From CAVPDA01 sp963702495 (lineage in GTDB: Bacteria; Pseudomonadota; Gammaproteobacteria; Burkholderiales; Rhodocyclaceae), in the NCBI GenBank assembly GCA_963702495.1, contig CAVPDA010000018.1:496001-560000 (forward strand): 64,000 nucleotides of DNA, read 5' to 3'. The position numbers were made by a program, and so were the translations under genes. Below the pieces are notes generated by a model. That model made no database searches. It was given only the letters and a program-made list of their open reading frames with translations, and was not told the origin of the DNA. Shown piece after piece: positions 56,510 to 64,000 of this stretch; position 1 is the first letter of the stretch, and each line of letters begins with the position of its first letter.

Positions 56510-57232
56510 ATGCCCCGCCGCCCCCGCCTCGCGCTTGCCGGTGTCGCCACCCACATCATCCAGCGCGGCAACAACCGCGGCGCCTGCTTCTTCGCCGACG
56601 AGGACTACGCGCTCTACCTGCACCACCTGGAGGAACTCGCCCGCCTGTTAGGCTGCGCGGTGCATGCCTGGGTGCTAATGACCAACCACGTGCATCTGCT
56701 GGTGACGCCGAAGGAAGCGGACAGCGCCTCCCTGCTCATGAAGCACCTGGGCCAGCGCTACGTGCAGTACGTCAACCGCGCCTACCGCCGCAGCGGCACG
56801 CTGTGGGAGGGGCGCTTCCGCTCCTGCCTGGCGCAGTCCGAGGCCTACGTGCTGGCCTGCTACCGCTATATCGAACTCAACCCGGTGCGCGCCGAGATGG
56901 TGGCCCATCCGCGCGAATACCGCTGGAGCAGCTACCGGAGCAACGCCGAAGGCAAGTCCTCCGACCTGATCACGCCGCACCGGGAATACCTGCGGCTGGC
57001 GAAGGATCCGGCGGAGCGGCGGGCCGCCTACCGGGGGCTGTTCAAGAGCGAATTGGACCCGGAGGTGATGACGGAGATCCGCGAGGCGACCAACGGCGGC
57101 TACGCCTTGGGCGGCAAGCGCTTCTTGGAGCAGGTCGAGGCAGCGGTGGGGCGCCGGGTGACGCGCGGCAAGGCGGGCCGGCCGCCGGCCGCCACGGATC
57201 CGGTGCCGGAGGAACAGGCGGAACTGTTTTGA
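56510..57232 (+). CDS. REP-associated tyrosine transposase (RAYT)
   Basis: 240-aa Y1 transposase of the IS200/IS605-related RAYT type, which acts on REP hairpins. N-terminus PRLALAGVATHIIQRGNNRG, HUH motif LMTNHVHLLVTP, catalytic Tyr region YVLACYRYIELNPVRAEMV, then WSSYRSNAEG. A C-terminal basic tail (RRVTRGKAGRPP) follows. REP-like GGGGACAGACC units lie on both sides (55984 and 57405), as expected for a RAYT that spreads them. Confidence 0.9.
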   Translation: MPRRPRLALAGVATHIIQRGNNRGACFFADEDYALYLHHLEELARLLGCAVHAWVLMTNHVHLLVTPKEADSASLLMKHLGQRYVQYVNRAYRRSGTLWEGRFRSCLAQSEAYVLACYRYIELNPVRAEMVAHPREYRWSSYRSNAEGKSSDLITPHREYLRLAKDPAERRAAYRGLFKSELDPEVMTEIREATNGGYALGGKRFLEQVEAAVGRRVTRGKAGRPPAATDPVPEEQAELF

Positions 57233-57403
57233 ATCCGGGCCAGCGAAGATCGGCGGCCTGTCGGGCGCTGCTCGGCGTCCTCTGGGTTTTCTCGGCGGGC
57301 TTGGCCTCGGCCGCCGACCCGCAGACCGGGATCGCCGCGTGGAAGCGGTGGGTGCCCGACACCGGAGCGCCCGCGGCCGGGGCTTCGACAGCAAGCATAA
57401 TAA
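57229..57403 (+). pseudogene. 5' fragment of an exported-protein gene
   Basis: From TTG 57229 the frame gives a signal peptide (LLGVLWVFSAGLASAADP) and about 30 further residues (IAAWKRWVPDTGAPAAG), after which the REP-like unit at 57405 cuts in. The rest of the gene is not found. The start overlaps the RAYT stop. Family not recognised. Confidence 0.35.
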
Positions 57404-57430
57404 TAGGGGACAGACCCCGTTTATCTTGCG
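57404..57430 (+). repeat. REP-like unit downstream of RAYT
   Basis: AGGGGACAGACCCCGTTTAT followed by CTTGCG; near-identical to the copy at 55984 but with a perfect GGGG/CCCC symmetry in its first half. Confidence 0.7.
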
Positions 57431-57639
57431 ATCCGCAGCGCCACCCGGCGCGGGACTGCGAGTTTGATCAGCGCATCGCGTGGTAGGTGCACAGGAAAGG
57501 GGATCTGCCCGGGCTTGCCGCGGGGCGGTCCGTGCCTGGGACCACTAGAGCGGCCCACCGCAACCGGTGTTGTGGCCCCCCGGAAGCAATCGCGTCGCCA
57601 TTCCGGCCATTCGTCAGGGGCTGTCGGCACAAGACCCGG

Positions 57640-57805
57640 GGGGGGGAGGGGGGGGGGGGGAGGGAGGGGAGGAGGGAGGGAGGAGGGGAGGAGGAGGGAG
57701 GGATGGTGGATAGAAAGGAACAGGGGGGAGAGAGGAGAGGAGGAGAGAGAGGGGAGTGAAGGAAGAGAGAGAGAGGGAGGAAGAGATGAGATGGGAGAAA
57801 GAGAG
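57640..57805 (+). repeat. polypurine tract
   Basis: About 165 bases of almost only G and A on the plus strand, beginning with runs of 9-14 G and moving through GGAGGGA to GAGAGAG. It starts where the transposase frame from the right stops making sense and ends at the KL codons of that transposase. Possibly a real triplex-forming tract or an assembly artefact. Confidence 0.7.
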
Positions 57806-57811
57806 TTTCTC

Positions 57812-58868
57812 GTAGGGCGATCATCATGTGCTGCGGATAGCGTTTGCGCATCCTGCCTTTGTTGTCGGTGATGTGCTCGGGGAAGAGAGAGGGGCGGTGG
57901 AAGTTCAGATAGGGGTTGAGGAACTCGGGGCAAAAGGCATTGACCGAGGTGGCGAAGCGCTGGGGGATGTGGGCGTAGCCAGGTGCTTGCGCACGATGGC
58001 GGCGTTCTTGGTCTCGGCCAGGGCATTGTCGTTGGTGTGGCGAGGGCGCGACTTGGTGAACTCGATGTGCAGCTTGTTGAGCAGCTTGGCACGGTGTGGT
58101 TGATGTATCGGAGCCGTTGTCGGCATGAAAGCCGAGGATGGTGAAGGGGAAGTCGCGAGCAGTGCTGAGCACGGGAGCAGGAAGGCCTCGCTGATGCGCT
58201 CGCAGGTGGCACCAGATCGAACTGGGTGAGGCAGTCCACGGCATTGATGTGATAGACGCCTTGAGCCCGTCGTAGTCGCCTTGGTGGACGCTGTCGATGC
58301 GGATGAAGCCGGACGTCCATCGGGGGCCGGAGCGCGGCGCTCGCCGATGGGAATGCTTACCGAGTGGGTCTTGGTCCACACCTGCGGCGCGCCAGGTAGC
58401 CGGCACGCGCGAGGTTGTACAGATGCGACACTGAGGTCGGCCAGGCGCGCGTAGCGGGTGTCGCCGAACAGGGATAGGCGCGGCGCAGGAGGTGGCGGTG
58501 GCCGGGCCGGACAGGGTGGCGTGCAGGGCGTCGGTTGGGCCAGCAGCGCCACGTCGGCGGAGTTGAAGCGGCGGGCGAAGCCCTCGCCGGGGCCCGATAG
58601 GGCTTGGCCAGCGCGCCTGCGTTGACGGCCGCGCCACCAGCCGGCTGAGCTGCTGGCGAGAATAGCCCGTGGTGCGCCCAGGTAACGCAGCACCAGCCCC
58701 TTGTCGCGGCGCTAGAGTGGCGTAGCCAAAGCGCTGGAGCAGCGTGTCGATAAGGCGATAGCGCTGGTCGTCGTTGCCACAGCGAAACTGGACTGGCAGG
58801 GTGGCTGCCAGAAAGGCGCGCAGCTGCGCCAAGGTGATGAGCCGCGAGTCGTTCATGTCGATCACCAT
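57812..58868 (-). pseudogene. integrase-core transposase, frameshifted and truncated
   Basis: DDE transposase of the integrase-core type (IS481-like). Across frames one reads ITLAQLRAFLAATLPVQFRC, a helix-turn-helix region (GYSRQQLSRLVA), the catalytic acids in RIDSVHQGDYDG and LGFHADNGSEYIN-like, and NDNALAETKNAAIVRKHLGY (Glu), then LNPYLNFHRPSLFPEHITDN and YPQHMM. At least eight frame changes are needed. The C-terminus is replaced by the polypurine tract near 57810. ATG at 58868 is the likely start. Confidence 0.75.
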
Positions 58869-58896
58869 GCTCCCGATGATCGACCCAGCGCCAGGC

Positions 58897-58946
58897 TTCA
58901 GACTCATACCTCAGTAGAAACACGATACTACGTTCAGACTCATACC
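58897..58946. repeat. direct repeat TTCAGACTCATACC, two copies
   Basis: The 14-base unit at 58897-58910 recurs at 58933-58946, upstream of the transposase start. Such doubled motifs often mark the transposase-binding end of an IS. Confidence 0.6.
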
Positions 58947-59101
58947 ATGTTGGAAGAGACTCCTGCTTGACTGCAACATTCAAGGCCGAGATACTTACAA
59001 AGATGTCATTGGATTTCCTTTGACTGCGAGAATCGGCTTGCGGGCCTCGCCGATGGCACGGGCGCAGCATCGGCGCCGCATGGATCGGGAAGGGAATGTC
59101 G

Positions 59102-60028
59102 ATGCACAGGAGGAACGCCCTGACGACACTGGCCGCAGCGATGGCTTTCGCCATGGCCGCGTTGCTGGCCGGATGCATGGCGGACCGCGAACCGGTGTCA
59201 GCTTCGGCGCCGCCACCGGTGGCGGCCGCGCCGACACCCGCACCGAGACCTGCGCCGGCGCCGGCGCCACCGCCACCGCCGCCGCCACCGGCCGCCGCGG
59301 AGGCACCACCACCGCCCGCCGCCCCGGCGCGGCCATCGCCGCCGGTCAGGGGGCGACCGCCGCAGACGGAATCTGCGAGCGCACCCGCCATAGAGGCCAG
59401 CCCCGGGCCGCCTCGCGACTGCGCCACCGCGGGCATGGCGCCGTTCCCCTGGCCGAACCCGCCGCAGCCCAGCGTGAGTACCTTGATCCCGCCGTATCTG
59501 CTATTCGGCAACGACACCCGGGCCAGGACGCTGTCGGACGTCGCAGCGCGCCTGGACAGCTCGATCGCGGGCGCGGGCTACCTGCAGCCGCGCTACCTCG
59601 GCGCGGGCTGTGACGGGTTCGCGATCGTGCTCGACCTCGAGCGCATCACGGCCGACGGGGCGCGCCAGTCCGGCACCGCAGGCTTTGCGCCGCCGGGCCA
59701 GGAAGAGGGGTTCAGCCTCACCAGCTACATCAAGCGCCTGTTCTACGCGCCGCCCGGCCACTATCGGCAGATCGTGTTCGTGGTGTCCGACCAGCGCATG
59801 GCGCAGGTCACGGCGCCTCCGACCGAGGCCCAACTGCGTGCGATCGCGCGCGACGGCACCTCGTCACTGCCCTCCGCGTTCGCCGCCGTGTCCTACACGG
59901 CGCGGCACGACGTGGTCGCCCTCATCTACGAGTTCGAGAAGGGGCCGCGCGAAGGCGATGCGAAGGTCGTTCCGCCCAACGGCCGGCTGGGCGCGACGGT
60001 GCACCTCAAGAAGGCACGGCTGTACTGA
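59102..60028 (+). CDS. proline-rich lipoprotein next to TIR gene
   Basis: 308-aa predicted lipoprotein: AMAFAMAALLAGCMADRE with a clear LAGC lipobox, then about 75 residues rich in Pro and Ala, then a globular domain from about residue 110 (PPYLLFGNDTRARTLSDVAA, GAGYLQPRYLGAGCDGFAIV, YRQIVFVVSDQRM). I do not recognise the domain. ATG 59102 is preferred to ATG 59096 because AGGGAA is then correctly spaced. The TIR gene starts 22 bases later, so they are probably cotranscribed. Confidence 0.68.
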   Translation: MHRRNALTTLAAAMAFAMAALLAGCMADREPVSASAPPPVAAAPTPAPRPAPAPAPPPPPPPPAAAEAPPPPAAPARPSPPVRGRPPQTESASAPAIEASPGPPRDCATAGMAPFPWPNPPQPSVSTLIPPYLLFGNDTRARTLSDVAARLDSSIAGAGYLQPRYLGAGCDGFAIVLDLERITADGARQSGTAGFAPPGQEEGFSLTSYIKRLFYAPPGHYRQIVFVVSDQRMAQVTAPPTEAQLRAIARDGTSSLPSAFAAVSYTARHDVVALIYEFEKGPREGDAKVVPPNGRLGATVHLKKARLY

Positions 60029-60049
60029 CGCGCAGCGCGCGTCCGGGCG

Positions 60050-60787
60050 ATGAAGGTCTTCCTCTCCTACCGCCGCGTGGACACCCAGGCGACGGCCGGC
60101 CGGATGGCGCAGTTCCTGGACGGCATCCCCGCGGTCAGCGAGGTGTTTCTCGACGTCAACGACATCGCGATCGGGGAGAACTTCGAGCAGAAGATCCAGG
60201 GCACGCTGGCCCAGGCCACCCACGTCTTCTTGTTGATCGGGCCGCAATGGCAAGGCCCGGCCGGTGCCTCGGGCAGGCCGCGCATTTTCGATGCGGACGA
60301 CGTGGTGCGCCTGGAGACACGCATGGCGCTGGCGAGCCAGATCAAGCTCGTCCCGATCCTCGTCGATGAGGCGCGCATGCCGCGTGCCGGCGACTTGCCG
60401 GAGGACTTGAAGGAGCTGCCGAAGGTCAACGCGTTCGCGCTGCGCACGGCGTACTTCGACGAAGACATGGACGACCTGCTCGATGCCCTGCTCGGCCAGA
60501 AGAAAGGGCGCGGCTCGCGATGGCGTCTGGCGCCGCTGACGCCGGCCGGCATCGCGATGCGCGCGCTCGGGGGCATCACCGCTGGCGCGGCGGTGCTGCT
60601 GGCCGCAGGCGTGCTTAACCGCTATGCGGGCGACGACTGCTACGACCTGACGTGCAGGGTCGGGCGGATCTTCGGCATCGCCGCCGCCGACGACGCGCTG
60701 GGCCTGCTGTGGCTGATCGCGATCGTCGTGCTGGTGCTCGCTGCGCTGGCCCCGTTCGCGCGCCGCCTGCTGACCCTCCGCCGCTGA
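60050..60787 (+). CDS. TIR-domain membrane protein
   Basis: 245 aa. Residues 1-140 form a TIR domain: MKVFLSYRRVDTQATAGRMA, VFLDVNDIAIGENFEQKIQ, VFLLIGPQW and DDVVRLETRMAL with a candidate catalytic Glu (residue 89), then IKLVPILVDEARMP. Two C-terminal membrane segments follow (ITAGAAVLLAAGVL and LLWLIAIVVLVLAALAPF) with a short Cys-containing loop (DDCYDLTC) between them. Bacterial TIRs often cleave NAD+ in antiphage systems; membrane-tethered forms also act as signalling proteins. No sensor gene other than the lipoprotein is visible. Confidence 0.85.
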   Translation: MKVFLSYRRVDTQATAGRMAQFLDGIPAVSEVFLDVNDIAIGENFEQKIQGTLAQATHVFLLIGPQWQGPAGASGRPRIFDADDVVRLETRMALASQIKLVPILVDEARMPRAGDLPEDLKELPKVNAFALRTAYFDEDMDDLLDALLGQKKGRGSRWRLAPLTPAGIAMRALGGITAGAAVLLAAGVLNRYAGDDCYDLTCRVGRIFGIAAADDALGLLWLIAIVVLVLAALAPFARRLLTLRR

Positions 60788-61032
60788 CCCGGCCTCGTCA
60801 GCCGCGCGTGAAGAGCGAGGACGCGCGCCGCAAGGCCGAGGCTGCAGGGCTCGAAGCGGCGGATGACCGCTGCATGAAGATCGAGCACGGACGATTTGTC
60901 GGCGGGTCGGGCTCGGCCGGCGTGGATATCAAGGTGATCTTGCGCCAAGCACCCGGCGCGAGCGGCGAAAACACCCGCTTCGCATCCTCGCCGTAGAATA
61001 GCCGCTCGACCAACGCCGTACGCAGGACCGCC

Positions 61033-61467
61033 ATGGAATCCCACCTCCTCTGGATCGTCGCCGGTTTCATCCTCGTCATCGTGGAAATCGTCACCGGCAC
61101 GTTCTACCTGCTCGTGATCGGCGTGGGCGCCTTCGCCGGTGCCGCGGTCGCCTGGGCGGGTGGCGGCTACCTCGCGCAGGCGATCGGCGCCTGCGTCGTG
61201 GCCTTGGCCGGCACGTGGTTGGTGAACCGTTGGCGCCGCACGCGCCGGTCGGGCAGCGTGAAGGACAATTTCCTCGACCTCGGCCAGCCGGTTGTCCTCG
61301 AGTCCTGGGTCGACGCGGGTTCGAGAACGGCCCGGGTGAAGTACCGGGGCACGACGTGGGACGCGCGAGTCGCTGCCGGAGCGCACGCCGAGCCGGGCAC
61401 GACGCTCATCATCAACGGGCAGGACGGCAGCACCCTCCTCGTGGGTGCTGCGCCGTCGCCGAACTGA
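61033..61467 (+). CDS. NfeD-family membrane protein
   Basis: 144 aa: two hydrophobic blocks (LLWIVAGFILVIVEIVTGTF and IGACVVALAGTWLV) and a C-terminal OB-fold (GQPVVLESWVDAGSRTARVK, GTTWDARVAAG, LIINGQDGSTLLV). Short NfeD proteins pair with SPFH/stomatin proteins in membrane microdomains, and such a gene follows 26 bases later. ATG 61033 is the only sensible start. Confidence 0.88.
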   Translation: MESHLLWIVAGFILVIVEIVTGTFYLLVIGVGAFAGAAVAWAGGGYLAQAIGACVVALAGTWLVNRWRRTRRSGSVKDNFLDLGQPVVLESWVDAGSRTARVKYRGTTWDARVAAGAHAEPGTTLIINGQDGSTLLVGAAPSPN

Positions 61468-61493
61468 ACGAGCAGCAAGCCAGGGAGCCAACC

Positions 61494-62522
61494 ATGTTCT
61501 TGAAGTTACTCGTCGCCGTCATTCTGTCGATCGCCGCCGCATTCCTCACCCAGAGTGTCGGCGTCACGGTCGCCACGTTTCTCATCGCGCTGATCGTGGT
61601 GCTCATCGTCGAGGGCATTCGCGTCGTTCCGCAGCAGCAGGCATGGGTGATCGAGCGCCTGGGCAAGTTCCACGAGGTCCTGCCGCCGGGGCTGAACGTG
61701 ATCGTCCCGTTCATCGATCGCGTGGCCTACCGCCACTCGCTCAAGGAAGTGCCCCTCGACGTCCCGGAGCAGGTTTGCATCACCAAGGACAACACCCAGC
61801 TCGCCGTGGACGGGATCATCTATTACCAGGTGTCCGACCCGAAGCTCGCGTCCTACGGCTCGTCGGACTACGTGCTCGCCATCTCGCAGCTCGCGCAGAC
61901 GGCGCTGCGCAGCGAGGTGGGCAAGATGGAGCTGGACAAGACCTTCGAGAGCCGCAGCGAGATCAACCAGATGGTCGTCTCCGTGCTCGACGAGGCGGGG
62001 CGCACCTGGGGGATCAAGGTGCTGCGCTACGAGATCAAGAGCCTCACGCCGCCGGAGGCGATCCTGCGCTCGATGCAGGCGCAGATCACCGCCGAGCGCG
62101 AGAAGCGCGCCCTCATCGCCAAGAGCGAGGGCCAGCGCCAGCAGGAGATCAACATCGCCGACGGCGCGAAGCAGGCCAAGGTGCTGCAGTCCGAAGGCGA
62201 CAAGACGGCCGCGATCAACAAGGCGCAGGGCGAGGCGCTGGCACTCACGACCGTGGCCGAGGCGACCGCGAGCGCGGTACGACAGGTCGCGGCCGCCATC
62301 GGCGCCGAGGGCGGGATGCTGGCCGCGAACCTGAAGGTCGCCGAGAAGTACGTCGACGCCTTCGCCAATCTCGCGAAGACCGGCAATACGCTGATCGTTC
62401 CCGCGAACCTCACCGACGTGTCGGCGTTCGTGTCGACCGCGATGACGGTCCTCAACCGGACCAAGGTGTCCTCGGAAGCCGCGAGCGCCTCCCCCGCCGG
62501 GCAGGGCAAATCGGGTGTGTAA
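61494..62522 (+). CDS. SPFH/band-7 stomatin-like protein (QmcA type)
   Basis: 342 aa. One N-terminal membrane hairpin (LLVAVILSIAAAFLTQSVGV and FLIALIVVLIVEGIRVV), the band-7 domain (QQQAWVIERLGKFHEVLPPG, VPLDVPEQVCITKDNTQLAV, RSEVGKMELDKTFESRSEIN), then a long coiled coil (AEREKRALIAKSEGQRQQEI) and a C-terminal region with NTLIVPANL. It oligomerises as a membrane scaffold and may regulate proteases. Preceded by GGGAGCC; cotranscribed with the NfeD gene. Confidence 0.92.
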   Translation: MFLKLLVAVILSIAAAFLTQSVGVTVATFLIALIVVLIVEGIRVVPQQQAWVIERLGKFHEVLPPGLNVIVPFIDRVAYRHSLKEVPLDVPEQVCITKDNTQLAVDGIIYYQVSDPKLASYGSSDYVLAISQLAQTALRSEVGKMELDKTFESRSEINQMVVSVLDEAGRTWGIKVLRYEIKSLTPPEAILRSMQAQITAEREKRALIAKSEGQRQQEINIADGAKQAKVLQSEGDKTAAINKAQGEALALTTVAEATASAVRQVAAAIGAEGGMLAANLKVAEKYVDAFANLAKTGNTLIVPANLTDVSAFVSTAMTVLNRTKVSSEAASASPAGQGKSGV

Positions 62523-62597
62523 GATCTCGAACCCGGCCCCTTTTGGAGAGGGAGTCTTTTCCGTGCAACATCGGGCGTCCGAATCGAACGGAGTCTC

Positions 62598-63200
62598 ATG
62601 AGTACGAATCTGTCCCAGTTGCCTGCGGATCTTCCGGCGCCGATCGACGACGGTGCCGCGGCGCATCTGGAGGGGGCGCTCCTGCCGGATATCGCGCTTC
62701 CGAGCACGGACGGCACGACAGTCGATCTCGCGCGACTGGAAGGTCGATGGGTCATCTACATCTACCCGATGACCGGCCGCCCGGACGTTGCTCTGCCTGA
62801 CGGTTGGGACGCGATCCCGGGTGCTCGCGGCTGCACGCCGCAGTCCTGCAGCTTCCGGGACCACTACGCCGAGTTGAAGGCACTTGGTGCCGGCGTCTTT
62901 GGGCTCAGCGCGCAAACCAGCGAATATCAACGCGAGGCTCGCGACAGACTGCATCTGCCCTTTCAATTGCTCAGCGACAGCCGGCTTCAACTGAAGCGCA
63001 CCCTGCGCCTGCCCACGTTCGAGACAGCCGGAATGGAGCTATTCAAGCGGCTGACACTCATTTCGCACCACGGGAGCATAAGGAAGGTGTTCTATCCCGT
63101 GTTTCCGCCGGATCGCAATGCCGACGACGTGCTGGCATGGCTGCGGGCAGACGCCCAAGCAGGCGCCGCAGGGGACGCGTCCAAAGCGGCGCGTCCCTGA
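62598..63200 (+). CDS. peroxiredoxin (AhpC/TSA family)
   Basis: 200-aa thiol peroxidase. The motif GWDAIPGARGCTPQSCSFRD holds the peroxidatic Cys and a second Cys four residues later, as in BCP-like enzymes that form an intramolecular disulfide. LPDIALPSTDGTTVDLARLE is the usual N-terminus, and GVFGLSAQTSEYQREARDRL and RLPTFETAGMELFKRLTLIS complete the thioredoxin fold. Reduces hydrogen or organic peroxides; the donor is not known. Confidence 0.87.
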   Translation: MSTNLSQLPADLPAPIDDGAAAHLEGALLPDIALPSTDGTTVDLARLEGRWVIYIYPMTGRPDVALPDGWDAIPGARGCTPQSCSFRDHYAELKALGAGVFGLSAQTSEYQREARDRLHLPFQLLSDSRLQLKRTLRLPTFETAGMELFKRLTLISHHGSIRKVFYPVFPPDRNADDVLAWLRADAQAGAAGDASKAARP

Positions 63201-63245
63201 GCATTGGCGCTTGCAACGAACGCTGCGTCAACTACGATTTGGAGC

Positions 63246-63710
63246 ATGAGCGAGCAACCCGCTGCCCATGCCGAATCCGCTGCAGACCGCGAGTTCGTCA
63301 CCTCGCGGCTGATCGACGCACCGCGCGAGCGCGTGTTCCAGGCCTTCAGCGATCCCGTCCACCTGGCCCAGTGGTGGGGCCCGACCGGGTTCAGCAGCAC
63401 GTTTCACGAGTTCGATCTGCGTCATGGCGGCGCCTGGCGCTTCGTGATGCACGGCCCGGACGGCAGGAACTACAGCAACGAGAGTGTCTTCGTGGAAGTG
63501 GTGCCCCCGGAGCGGATTGTCTTCGAACACCTGTCCGGCCACCATTTCCTGATGACCATCACGTTTGCCGCGCAGGGTGACAGCACCTTGGTCGGCTGGC
63601 GCCAGGTTTTCGATACGGCGGCCGAATGCAAGCGCATTGCCAGTGTCGTCATCCCGGCCAACGAGCAGAACCTCGATCGCCTCGCCGCGCAGGTGCGCAA
63701 AGTGGCGTGA
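63246..63710 (+). CDS. SRPBCC/AHSA1-family protein
   Basis: 154 aa of the START/AHSA1 fold: FVTSRLIDAPRERVFQAFSD, PVHLAQWWGPTGFSSTFHEF, LRHGGAWRFVMHGPDGRNYS and VPPERIVFEHLSGHHFLMTI. These proteins bind hydrophobic ligands or act in stress pathways; Aha1-like members assist HSP90. ATG 63246 was chosen because it precedes the acidic N-terminus that leads to the domain; the frame is open from 63204. Confidence 0.83.
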   Translation: MSEQPAAHAESAADREFVTSRLIDAPRERVFQAFSDPVHLAQWWGPTGFSSTFHEFDLRHGGAWRFVMHGPDGRNYSNESVFVEVVPPERIVFEHLSGHHFLMTITFAAQGDSTLVGWRQVFDTAAECKRIASVVIPANEQNLDRLAAQVRKVA

Positions 63711-63801
63711 AGCCGGATGCCGCCTGAACCTTCCATCGGGCGGACCTCCGACGTCGTCGGCCTCGCCAGCCCAGCCCGAGGTGTTCCGCTCGAGTAGCCG
63801 C

Positions 63802-64000
63802 ATGAATTCGCCTGAGGAACCAGCCGTCGCGTCCGGCGGCATCCACAAGCGCCTGGCCTGGCTGATGGTGTGCCTGGGTGCCGGTGTCCTCGTGGGCGTT
63901 GCCGGCAGCGCGCTCACGGACAATTCCTACTGGTACCTGGCGATTCCGGCCGCTGTCGCCGCGGGTTGGCTCGTCGTCGCCGATCCTTCCGCGTGCGAAC
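63802..64000 (+). CDS. hypothetical membrane protein, 3' end outside window
   Basis: From ATG 63802 an open frame runs off the right edge: MNSPEEPAVASGGIHKRLAW, then two hydrophobic segments (WLMVCLGAGVLVGVAGSAL and YWYLAIPAAVAAGWLVVA). About 66 residues are visible. The family is not recognised. Confidence 0.6.
   Translation, partial: MNSPEEPAVASGGIHKRLAWLMVCLGAGVLVGVAGSALTDNSYWYLAIPAAVAAGWLVVADPSACE

Noticed and set aside
53752..57240. Integron cassette array
   Set aside because: Despite the intI remnant next door, I could not identify attC pairs; gene gain by other means is equally possible.
57421..58320. Ser/Pro-rich open frame across the polypurine tract
   Set aside because: The composition comes from reading a purine/pyrimidine repeat; the only real homology is the transposase in other frames.

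Overview
The window looks like chromosomal DNA of a GC-rich betaproteobacterium. The best support is core gene order: priA/hemE, then rsmB - DUF4390 - ntrY - ntrX - trkA - trkH, the arrangement I associate with Rhodocyclales and relatives. A sulfur-globule-type protein and the many redox genes fit that group. No rRNA or tRNA gene was seen. Placement below class level is inference.

Layout. 1-2.1 kb: a partial IS4 transposase that has cut into a GDYXXLXY-type gene. 2.5-4.9 kb: a RHH/ParE toxin-antitoxin pair whose antitoxin has an in-frame stop, then a GHKL (MORC/HSP90-like) ATPase. 5-11.9 kb: a frameshifted alpha/beta hydrolase, a sulfur-globule-like Gly/Tyr protein with a terminator and a TPR protein, a winged-helix protein, a FadD-like ligase, a YceI lipoprotein and a DUF599 protein. 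12.1-12.9 kb: a degenerate group II intron (intact domain V, deleted reverse transcriptase) just ahead of metH. 13-20.7 kb: metH, a small exported protein, DUF1840, a ROK kinase, MOSC and an MFS transporter.

20.7-38.1 kb is the most unusual part. Four multicopper oxidase (MCO) loci (one intact, two frameshifted, one fragment) alternate with two genes that fuse a c-type cytochrome to a periplasmic-binding-protein-like domain. They adjoin a cusCBA-type copper/silver RND efflux operon, and the 3' end of cusA has been copied between the MCO genes. Two MCO genes carry matching sigma-54 (-24/-12) promoters with upstream palindromes. I infer a duplicated, probably metal-responsive periplasmic oxidase/cytochrome module; its substrate is unknown.

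38-52.6 kb: an ATP-grasp protein and a methyltransferase separated by REP-like elements, then priA, DnaA-box-like sites, hemE, a heavily frameshifted trkH, trkA, a degenerate NtrX, NtrY, DUF4390 and rsmB. 52.6-58.9 kb is mobile-element debris: an integron-integrase 3' remnant, a perfect 32-bp palindrome, a truncated IS21 istA, a beta-barrel protein, a cytochrome c, HicB/HicA, a RAYT transposase with dispersed REPs, a polypurine tract and a broken integrase-type transposase. 59-64 kb: a lipoprotein plus membrane TIR protein pair, NfeD and an SPFH protein, a peroxiredoxin, an SRPBCC protein and a partial membrane protein.

Frameshifts are concentrated in a few stretches (24.7-26.5, 29.1-31.2, 44.3-45.8, 48.8 and 58.0-58.8 kb), where the residues themselves stay well conserved. 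Base-calling errors or very recent decay are both possible, so pseudogene labels there are provisional.
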